Positions 1 through 4,912 of a stretch of 5,293 nucleotides of DNA are shown here, in pieces. The stretch comes from Caldithrix sp. (GTDB lineage: Bacteria > Zhuqueibacterota > Zhuqueibacteria > Oceanimicrobiales > Oceanimicrobiaceae), in assembly GCA_004357015.1 (NCBI GenBank), contig SMXE01000026.1, forward strand, positions 1-5,293, in the 5' to 3' direction. The notes under the pieces were generated by a model. The model was not told the origin of the DNA, ran no database searches, and was given only the letters and a program-made list of their open reading frames with translations. The position numbers and the translations under genes are program-made. Positions within the stretch are counted from its first letter, which is position 1, and each line of letters begins with the position of its first letter.

Positions 1-17
1 ACGTAGTAAATATCATT

Positions 18-32
18 TCACCTGTCAGGTGA
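18..32. repeat. Short perfect inverted repeat, possible operator
   Basis: Two 7-bp arms, TCACCTG (18-24) and CAGGTGA (26-32), flank a single T. The repeat lies in AT-rich, apparently non-coding DNA at the left edge. Its symmetry around one central base suits a dimeric regulator's site better than a hairpin, because a one-base loop cannot form without opening the stem. No gene it would control is visible inside the window, and I do not recognise the motif as a named operator. Confidence 0.35.
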
Positions 33-82
33 TTTACAATAACCATTGCAACTGATTGAATTTTATTAGCTAAAAGTTAATT

Positions 83-116
83 GCCAAAAGCCAATCGCTC
101 AATTCGGGTTTTGGCT
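83..116 (-). terminator. Weak terminator-like hairpin downstream of the small ORF
   Basis: GCCAAAA (83-89) pairs with TTTTGGC (109-115). Read on the minus strand there is also an alternative stem, AGCCAA pairing with TTGGCT, followed at once by TTTT. It lies about 30 nt past the stop of the minus-strand small ORF, where a terminator for the ACT/small-ORF transcript would be expected. The stem is short and AT-rich with a long loop, so termination here is uncertain. The rest of 1-144 shows no convincing gene. Confidence 0.3.
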
Positions 117-144
117 GCATGCTCATCTTTTCCGGCATCGCCAC

Positions 145-294
145 CTAATCCCATTTCTGATCGTCAAACAGGCGCAGAAGTTCGATTTTTTCGTCCGTGG
201 TCAGGTCGTACTGATCCAGAATGCGCCACAGGTTCTCGCCTTTCTGCAGGCGCTCCTGGATTTCTTTCAGAATTTTCGGGTCTGGGGGTTTCAT
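145..294 (-). CDS. Small hypothetical protein, 49 aa
   Basis: This minus-strand ORF runs from ATG at 294-292 to TAG at 147-145. The translation starts MKPPDPKILK and ends LLRLFDDQKWD. It looks like real protein: charged, with amphipathic helices either side of a GENLWRILDQYDLTTDE stretch (residues 20-35), and with no low-complexity sequence. The KGENLW-RI stretch faintly recalls the start of a LysM repeat (KGDTLW-I), but the rest does not build a LysM fold and there is no signal peptide, so I do not assign it. It follows the ACT-domain gene on the same strand after 41 nt and is probably co-transcribed. No clear Shine-Dalgarno precedes the ATG. The frame stays open upstream to a TAA at 366-364 without any ATG, GTG or TTG, so the true N-terminus is uncertain. 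Function unknown. Confidence 0.55.
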   Translation of the reverse strand: MKPPDPKILKEIQERLQKGENLWRILDQYDLTTDEKIELLRLFDDQKWD

Positions 295-335
295 GCTTGT
301 TGGCCGGCGGCTGAAGTTGATGGCCTCACCGCTTT

Positions 336-722
336 CTAGCCCGACAACACACTGTTCGCCTTCTTATCGTCCGTGGTCGTGAGAACCAGGAACGCACCCT
401 CGCCCGTGGCGGTGGCAAAGGCCTGTTCAATATTCAGTTTTTTCCTGGCTAACTTGTCTGCGACCTCTGCCAGGGCGCCAGGGCTGTTTTCCAGTTCGAG
501 GGTGAGCACCTGGCTTTCGCCGTACATGAGTCCGAGATCCTGCAGGATCGTTTTGATCTTGTCGGGGTCGTCCACCACGACGCGCACAATTCCCCACTCC
601 AGATCGTCTATGATGGAAATGGCTTTGATGTTCACGTTTTCCCTGGCAAGGCTGCGGCAGAGGTCCCCCAGGCTTCCGACCTTGTTCTGCACAAATATGG
701 AAAACTGTTTGTCAAACGGCAT
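336..722 (-). CDS. Tandem ACT-domain protein, probable amino-acid sensor
   Basis: This 128-aa protein consists almost entirely of two ACT domains, at about residues 7-65 and 72-127. Each shows the ACT pattern: a hydrophobic first strand, a (P)G-x-L turn (VGSL at 15-18, SPGAL at 80-84), a helix, then the N-I-K/E segment leading into the second strand (VNIKAIS at 30-36, LNIEQAF at 96-102). There is no catalytic domain, so it resembles the standalone tandem-ACT proteins (COG4747-like) thought to bind amino acids and regulate partners by dimerising. The ligand and partner are not evident here. The start is supported by a GGAGG ribosome site (728-732) 5 nt before the ATG, and by a promoter at 837-865. 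It is divergent from the Dabb-nuclease operon. The C-terminus (KANSVLSG) ends right at the last expected helix. It may be slightly short, and a second open frame overlaps it (see findings). Confidence 0.85.
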   Translation of the reverse strand: MPFDKQFSIFVQNKVGSLGDLCRSLARENVNIKAISIIDDLEWGIVRVVVDDPDKIKTILQDLGLMYGESQVLTLELENSPGALAEVADKLARKKLNIEQAFATATGEGAFLVLTTTDDKKANSVLSG

Positions 723-727
723 GGTGT

Positions 728-732
728 CCTCC
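728..732 (-). promoter_or_regulatory. Ribosome binding site of the ACT gene
   Basis: On the minus strand GGAGG lies 5 nt before the ATG at 722-720. It is the best Shine-Dalgarno match in the window and fixes this start. Confidence 0.75.
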
Positions 733-836
733 GGTAGTTTGAACTGCTTCCGCGCTCTAAATCAGGTGCGAGGTGGCTGGCAGGTGATTCCGCAAGTGAG
801 AGCTGTTGTGAAACCGCGCGCAATGAACCTCAATTC

Positions 837-865
837 TATATAGCCATTCACCCCTGAAAATGCAA
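837..865 (-). promoter_or_regulatory. Putative sigma-70 promoter of the ACT gene
   Basis: Read on the minus strand, TTGCAT (865-860) and TATATA (842-837) are separated by exactly 17 nt. This would start transcription near 830 and give a leader of about 105 nt before the ACT start codon. The -35 element lies inside one arm of an 11-bp inverted repeat shared with the candidate rightward promoter. It is called from consensus match and position only. Confidence 0.5.
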
Positions 866-918
866 GCGAAAATTGCCGAGGCGAGCGCAGTGTGCCGGAC
901 AAATGTGGCTTGCATTTT
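857..918. repeat. 11-bp inverted repeat between divergent promoters
   Basis: AAAATGCAAGC (857-867) is repeated as its exact complement GCTTGCATTTT (908-918), with 40 nt between. Each arm contains a TTGCAT that serves as the -35 of a divergent promoter candidate. The arms could be two sites for one regulator controlling both directions, or the symmetry may simply reflect two similar -35 regions. The 40-nt loop makes a stable RNA hairpin less likely. Confidence 0.5.
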
Positions 919-938
919 AAAAGTGATTAGAGTATTTT
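910..938 (+). promoter_or_regulatory. Candidate sigma-70 promoter of the Dabb-nuclease-ATPase operon
   Basis: TTGCAT (910-915) and TATTTT (933-938) are 17 nt apart on the plus strand. The predicted start near 945 gives a leader of about 135 nt that carries the heptad repeats. The -10 is less canonical than that of the leftward promoter. A GATAAT at 1007-1012 is another possible -10, but no well-spaced -35 accompanies it. Confidence 0.35.
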
Positions 939-1013
939 AGGCGGAACTCTTGCGAATTGGAAGCTAAACCTCTCGGATTGTTGCAGTTGCAAGGGTCGAG
1001 ATCAAAGATAATG

Positions 1014-1062
1014 AGCTATCAGCCATCAGCTTGAGAACTGACCGCCGAAAGCTGAAACGCTG
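1014..1062 (+). repeat. Degenerate 7-nt tandem repeat with internal hairpin
   Basis: Seven consecutive 7-nt units can be read: AGCTATC, AGCCATC, AGCTTGA, GAACTGA, CCGCCGA, AAGCTGA and AACGCTG. The first two differ by one base. TCAGCTT (1026-1032) is exactly complementary to AAGCTGA (1049-1055), so the transcript can form a 7-bp stem with a 16-nt loop. It lies in the leader of the rightward operon, just before its first gene. Heptad runs of this GCTATCA/GCTGA style are common between genes in several environmental phyla, and their role is unknown. Confidence 0.5.
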
Positions 1063-1080
1063 GAAAGGCAATAGTCAAAA

Positions 1081-1386
1081 ATGGTCAAGCACATCGTCAT
1101 GTGGAAGTTAAAGGATTTCGCCGAAGGCGCGAACAAGGCGGAAAATGCCAGAAAGCTCAAACAAAAACTGGAAGCGTTGCAGGCCGTCATCGACGAGTTA
1201 CGCTTTGCCGAAGCCGGTATTAATTTCAACGGCTCGGACGCAGCTTTTGACGTGATACTTTATTCGGAATTTGAAAGCCGGGAGGCGCTTGCGACTTACC
1301 AGCAGCACCCGGCGCACCAGCGGCTCATTGCCGATTTTCTGGACAAGGTTCGTACTGAGAAAACAGTCGTAGATTACGAAGTCTGA
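1081..1386 (+). CDS. Dabb-family (stress-responsive A/B barrel) protein
   Basis: This 101-aa protein matches the Dabb family (Pfam PF07876) in length and layout. The N-terminal strand is VKHIVMWKLKD with the typical His (H4) and W-K-L-K, followed by a long helix (A19-L40), strands around ILYSEFES, and the Y-QQHPAHQ motif (residues 73-80) leading into the last helix and the closing VVDYEV strand. Dabb proteins form dimeric ferredoxin-like barrels. A few are enzymes (for example in polyketide and terpenoid cyclisation), but most bacterial members have no known reaction, and I infer none here. The ATG is preceded by a purine run (GGAAAGG, 1062-1068) 12 nt away, so initiation may be weak. It is the first gene of the rightward operon, with its stop 10 nt before the nuclease start. 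A small barrel next to a DNA-repair-type pair is unusual. Confidence 0.85.
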   Translation: MVKHIVMWKLKDFAEGANKAENARKLKQKLEALQAVIDELRFAEAGINFNGSDAAFDVILYSEFESREALATYQQHPAHQRLIADFLDKVRTEKTVVDYEV

Positions 1387-1389
1387 GGG
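1385..1389 (+). promoter_or_regulatory. Ribosome binding site deciding the TTG start
   Basis: GAGGG overlaps the stop codon of the Dabb gene and lies 7 nt before the TTG at 1397. No ATG or GTG precedes the metal-binding DLH motif in this frame nearby, so this site and the TTG set the nuclease start and imply translational coupling. Confidence 0.6.
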
Positions 1390-1396
1390 CCAAGTT

Positions 1397-2461
1397 TTGC
1401 TGATTGCTCTAACCGCCGATTTACACCTCACAACCCGGCTGAAGAATCCGGAACGCTACAATGCGCTTGCGGATATCCTGACAAAAGTCGTTGCGCGTGA
1501 CATCGCTACCGTCATTCTCGCCGGCGACACCTTCGATGAAGCCAGCGGGAATTACGCCGAGTTCGAGGCGTTTTGCCAGCAGGAAAAGTTCCGAAATCTG
1601 CGCCTGATCCTGATTCCCGGGAATCACGACTCGCAACTCAATCCCGGACAGATGACTGCGAAGAACGTCGAGATCGTCTCAAAAGCATGTATCCGCGCGT
1701 TCGGGGAAAACGGCATGACGTTTCTTTTTCTGCCCTACCTGAAAGACGCGACCATGGGTGAGTTCATCGCGGCGCACGCTTCGGTGCTGAAGACCAACCA
1801 GTGGATTCTGGTCGGACATGGCGATTGGACCGAAGGCATGCACGAGCCGGATCCGTCGGAGCCTGGCATTTATATGCCGTTGACGCGGACTGATATCGAG
1901 AATTTCCTGCCCGCGCGTGCCATTCTTGGCCACCTCCACAAGCCGATGGACAGCGATGTCGTCAGCTATGTCGGTTCGCCGTGCGGGCTCGATATTCGGG
2001 AAACCGGCCGCCGGCGCTTTCTCATTTTGGACACGGAGAGCGGCGCCGTGGAGTCGCAGGTGGTTGATTCGGACATCCTCCACTTTAACGAGTCTTTCGT
2101 GGTGGTTCCGGCCGGGAACGAGATCGAATATGTGAAACAGCAAATCGCGGAGCGCATTCGCGGTTGGCAGCTTACGAAAAAGGAAATCGGCAAAGCCCGG
2201 GTTCAGGTGCGGTTTTACGGTTACTCTTCGAACCGGCGCGCCCTGCAGGAAGCCGTACTCGAATCGTTCAAAGCGTTTCGATTTTACCGCGATAGCGAGC
2301 CGGATTTTTCCGAGGTCTCCACCGCAGACGACGCCAACCTGCTGGAAATCGCCCGGCGAGTCAAAGAGCGTTTGCAGCAGACCGAATTTCCGCAGGATGA
2401 CCGCCAGCCAGACAAAGAGCAGATTTTGCTGCAAGCACTGCATGTAATTTATGGGGGATGA
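1397..2461 (+). CDS. SbcD/Mre11/YhaO-like metallophosphoesterase (DNA exonuclease)
   Basis: This 354-aa calcineurin-like phosphoesterase has every motif of the two-metal site: D8-L-H10 (DxH), G43-D-T-F-D47 (GDxxD), G75-N-H-D78 (GNHD), the downstream histidine in G140-H-G-D143, and G178-H-L-H181. The Y191-V-G-S-P195 stretch that follows is typical of SbcD/Mre11-type nucleases. The region after about residue 220 would form the small C-terminal cap that contacts DNA or the ATPase partner. Family members are Mn2+-dependent 3'-5' exonucleases and endonucleases acting on DNA ends and hairpins; this activity is inferred. Translation begins at TTG. The next in-frame ATG would delete the DLH motif, and GAGGG sits 7 nt upstream. 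The gene overlaps the ATPase gene by 4 nt (ATGA), strong support for a stoichiometric complex. By partner type it is closer to YhaO than to classical SbcD, so I leave the symbol blank. Confidence 0.88.
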   Translation: MLIALTADLHLTTRLKNPERYNALADILTKVVARDIATVILAGDTFDEASGNYAEFEAFCQQEKFRNLRLILIPGNHDSQLNPGQMTAKNVEIVSKACIRAFGENGMTFLFLPYLKDATMGEFIAAHASVLKTNQWILVGHGDWTEGMHEPDPSEPGIYMPLTRTDIENFLPARAILGHLHKPMDSDVVSYVGSPCGLDIRETGRRRFLILDTESGAVESQVVDSDILHFNESFVVVPAGNEIEYVKQQIAERIRGWQLTKKEIGKARVQVRFYGYSSNRRALQEAVLESFKAFRFYRDSEPDFSEVSTADDANLLEIARRVKERLQQTEFPQDDRQPDKEQILLQALHVIYGG

Positions 2462-4599
2462 CGATGCCAGTCTCGATTCGTGAAATCAGCGTCCAGAACC
2501 TCGGTCCGCACAGCCAGCTATCGTTTCAGCTTGGCAAATTGAACCTCATTTTCGGCCACAATGAAAACGGCAAAACGTTTCTGGTTGAATTTATCATCCG
2601 GTCCTTGTTCAAGCACACCACGCCGTGGAACCTGAGAAAGCAGGAGGCGCGCGGCAAAGTCATCCTCGAAGGACTGGCCGACGAGCCGGTTGAGTTTTGG
2701 CCTTCCTCGGAGCAGAAGATAGAAGATTTTTGGGAGATCACGCGACCGGGCCTGCCGCCGGATTTCTCCCGTCTCTTGGTGGTTAAAGGCGCAGAAGTTG
2801 ACATAGCGGCAGAGGCGGACGGCGGGATCGACGCGACCGTTCTGAAGCGGCTGCTATCCAACCGCGAAATTCTCGATCACATCCAAAAACGTATTTCTAA
2901 AACAGTGCGCGAGTCGAAAATTCAGAGCGGACTGCTCACGGGCCCCAAGCGCGGCGAAATGAGTGCGCGCCAGGATCTGGAAAAAGAAAACAAGCATATT
3001 TTCGGCCTGTTTGAGCGCATCAACAAAGCCTACTCCGGCGGCGAAAGGAAGACACTGGAGGAGCGGAAGTGCAAACTGGAGGAGTGGCGTGACCAAATGC
3101 TGCGGGCGAAACGGTTTCTGGCGTACAAGAGCGCTCAGGAAATCAAGCACCTGGAAGCTGAAAAGAACCGCACCTCTACCGAACAAATCCTTGCTGTGCG
3201 CAGCCAACTCTCACACTACCGCAGGATGGTCGCGGAGTACAGACAAAAACAGCAGGAGCAGAAGAAAGCCGCAGAGCAAAGCGGGCATTATGAGTGGCTG
3301 AAGAGCGCGCGCGAGGTTTATCAGAACAACCTGGGGGCGGAGGTGGCGCAACCGCCGCTTTTCTTTCTGGTGGCGGCCATCATTTTGTTGCTGAATGCCG
3401 CGGTGCTTTCCTTTCTGAGCATGCCGGTGTACGCCGCCGGGGCCATCGCGCTTGGGGGGTTAGTGGGGTTTCTCTACTTCACGAAAAGCAGAAAACTGTT
3501 GCGGCACGCCACCGAAAAACAGGAAATAGAAAACCTGAAGGCGACTTTTAAAAAATATTTTGGCTCGCCCCTGACCAGCCTGCCGGATATTCTCGGACAA
3601 CTGGAAAAATTGGAGCAGGACTACAACATCGCCCGCGTTCTGGCCCAGCAGTTAAAAGATGACCTGGCGCAATTGCACACAGACAAGCGCAAAATCGATG
3701 AGGCGTTTCAGAACTTGACCGGCGCACGGCCGGAGCCGGGCTCGTGGGATGGCGTACTGCAGCAGCAGGAAAAAAAAGCGCGGGCTCTGGAGGCGCGTTT
3801 GCGTGACCGGGAGCTGTTTCTGGCGCAACTGGATGTGGCGGTTTCGGATTATTTGAATGACGACCCTGAGGTAAAATACAACCGGGAGGAGCTTGAAAAG
3901 ATTCAGAAAGAACTCGAGGATGTCAGGGAGTTGGTCGAAGCGGAGAACCGGAATCTCGCAAGCCTGAAGCAACTGGTCTGTCAGGAAACCGAGGACGACA
4001 TTTCCGCGTCGTGGGAAATCATCCTTGCGAACCTGCAAAAAAGGAGTCAGCAGATCTTGCAGGACTACAAAGCCATAACCGCCGAAATTGCCGGCAAGAT
4101 TCTGGTAAACGAGGTGGTTGAAGAATTGCGCAAGGATGAGGAAAGCAAGATTCTTGCCGGCCTGCGATCGCCGGAGGTGCAGACGCCTATTTACCAGGTG
4201 ACCAACCGCTACCACAGCGTGGACTTGCAGGGGGAGAAGCTGGTGGCTTCGGATCAATATAACACCTTCGATCTGGCCGATCTCAGCACCGGTGCACAGG
4301 AGCAGGTGCTGCTGGCTCTCCGCATCGGGTTCGCCGCCAGGCTCATGCAAGGAGATAGTTTGTTTCTGATTCTGGATGATGCCTTTCAGTATTCAGACTG
4401 GCGCCGCCGGAAACTGTTGGTCGACAAGGTTGCGGAGCTTGCGGAGAACGGCTGGCAGATTATCTATTTTTCCATGGACGACAACATCCGGACGCTCTTC
4501 GACCGGCGCGGCAAAAAGTTTGGTGAGGATTACAAGTTCATAAACCTGGACCACCAACCGGACGTGCAGCGGCAACAGGATGTGTTGAGCGAAAATTAG
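2458..4599 (+). CDS. Rad50/SbcC/YhaN-like ATPase with membrane hairpin in its coiled coil
   Basis: This 713-aa SMC/Rad50-type ABC ATPase has its head split between the two ends. Walker A is G33-H-N-E-N-G-K-T40. The signature is L609-S-T-G-A-Q614. Walker B is F636-L-I-L-D-D641, followed by the D-loop region QYSD (644-647). The segment LLVVKGAEVD (106-115) probably corresponds to the Q-loop area. Coiled coils run roughly 165-298 and 343-560. At the point where Rad50 has its zinc hook there is instead a hydrophobic pair of helices (about 301-320 and 323-341) with a tight turn near M322-P323, followed by the basic TKSRK. The only cysteines are C205 and C508, so there is no CxxC hook. It should bind ATP, dimerise and gate the nuclease encoded just upstream, anchored in the inner membrane. 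It is shorter than SbcC (about 1000 aa). Odd points: Walker B ends DD rather than DE, and the H-loop position (IIYFSMDD, 668-675) lacks His. The start is ATG 2458 within ATGA; ATG 2464 has better spacing from GGGGG (2453-2457) and is equally possible. Confidence 0.85.
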   Translation: MTMPVSIREISVQNLGPHSQLSFQLGKLNLIFGHNENGKTFLVEFIIRSLFKHTTPWNLRKQEARGKVILEGLADEPVEFWPSSEQKIEDFWEITRPGLPPDFSRLLVVKGAEVDIAAEADGGIDATVLKRLLSNREILDHIQKRISKTVRESKIQSGLLTGPKRGEMSARQDLEKENKHIFGLFERINKAYSGGERKTLEERKCKLEEWRDQMLRAKRFLAYKSAQEIKHLEAEKNRTSTEQILAVRSQLSHYRRMVAEYRQKQQEQKKAAEQSGHYEWLKSAREVYQNNLGAEVAQPPLFFLVAAIILLLNAAVLSFLSMPVYAAGAIALGGLVGFLYFTKSRKLLRHATEKQEIENLKATFKKYFGSPLTSLPDILGQLEKLEQDYNIARVLAQQLKDDLAQLHTDKRKIDEAFQNLTGARPEPGSWDGVLQQQEKKARALEARLRDRELFLAQLDVAVSDYLNDDPEVKYNREELEKIQKELEDVRELVEAENRNLASLKQLVCQETEDDISASWEIILANLQKRSQQILQDYKAITAEIAGKILVNEVVEELRKDEESKILAGLRSPEVQTPIYQVTNRYHSVDLQGEKLVASDQYNTFDLADLSTGAQEQVLLALRIGFAARLMQGDSLFLILDDAFQYSDWRRRKLLVDKVAELAENGWQIIYFSMDDNIRTLFDRRGKKFGEDYKFINLDHQPDVQRQQDVLSEN
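3361..3480 (+). other. Predicted transmembrane hairpin within the ATPase
   Basis: This segment encodes residues 302-341, about 40 residues that are almost wholly hydrophobic, in two halves split by S321-M-P-V324. It is flanked by the charged heptad-rich arms. Both arms must lie on the same (cytoplasmic) side, which fits a re-entering hairpin, and the basic TKSRK after it supports a cytoplasmic exit. Confidence 0.75.
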
Positions 4600-4854
4600 C
4601 CTCAAAAAGTTCTAAACCGCAAAGAAGCAAAGTATTGAAAAACAAAGAACTGAATTCGGAAGTTCGGCTATTGGTATTTCGCTCCGCGAAGACCTTCCCC
4701 GGTCTCGGCATCTGTGACTTTTCCTTACAAGAAACCGGAGCATAACAAAGTGTGAGAGTTGCGACGAGGCAGCAGATAACGATACCTGAGCCCGGCAACA
4801 CGCTCTCCATCCTGAAAAGTTCATAGTTCCCTCCGTGCTCTGGAACTCAAACAA
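4600..4854. other. Non-coding gap with short CAAAG repeats
   Basis: No convincing gene is seen between the ATPase stop and the terminator. CAAAG occurs three times at 4620-4624, 4628-4632 and 4643-4647, the first two as GCAAAG 8 nt apart, in the ACCGCAAAGAAGCAAAG style seen between genes of many environmental bacteria. Small hairpins GAACT/AGTTC (4647-4665) and TTCGC/GCGAA (4678-4690) have no T-run, so no clear terminator follows the rightward operon here. Open frames in this stretch run into the ATPase gene on the opposite strand and look spurious. Confidence 0.5.
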
Positions 4855-4893
4855 AAAATCCCGGCCAAGACGCAGGTCTCGAGCCGGGATTTT
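4855..4893 (-). terminator. Rho-independent terminator of the TonB-dependent receptor gene
   Basis: AAAATCCCGGC (4855-4865) and GCCGGGATTTT (4883-4893) form a perfect 11-bp stem. Inside it a further AGAC/GTCT pair (4868-4871, 4876-4879) closes a GCAG tetraloop. On the minus strand the stem is followed by an extended T-run (TTTTTTGTTT), 20 nt past the receptor's stop codon. The shorter T-run on the plus strand could also stop readthrough from the ATPase operon, making it bidirectional. Confidence 0.85.
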
Positions 4894-4912
4894 CCGCCTA
4901 CTTCGTTTTGTG

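Noticed and set aside
81..314. Plus-strand 77-aa open frame
   Set aside because: It lies antisense to the 49-aa small ORF, reads as Ser/Pro/Arg-rich nonsense without a ribosome site, and shows no domain pattern.
373..843. Plus-strand 156-aa open frame
   Set aside because: It is the antisense of the ACT gene and its promoter region, and is rich in Ser/Arg as expected for a shadow frame.
1007..1012. GATAAT as -10 of the Dabb promoter
   Set aside because: The nearest TTGCAA or TTGCAG -35 candidates are 14 or 20 nt away, outside good spacing; the 910-938 pair fits better.
1679..2443. Minus-strand 254-aa open frame
   Set aside because: It is antisense to the metallophosphoesterase, whose catalytic motifs are intact; the long frame follows from codon bias on the coding strand.
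2953..4137. Rad50 CxxC zinc hook
   Set aside because: Only C205 and C508 occur in the ATPase, far apart and not in a CxxC pair.
3652..4350. Minus-strand 232-aa open frame
   Set aside because: It is antisense to the second coiled-coil arm and signature region of the ATPase; no domain is recognisable.
4647..4690. Terminator for the rightward operon
   Set aside because: The two 5-bp hairpins here have no following T-run and weak stems; the strong hairpin at 4855-4893 is the likelier stop.
4538..4810. Minus-strand 90-aa frame with a lipoprotein-like hydrophobic start (GIVICCLVATLTLCYAPVSC)
   Set aside because: The hydrophobic stretch is suggestive, but the remainder is low-quality sequence, it runs into the ATPase gene, and no ribosome site is seen.
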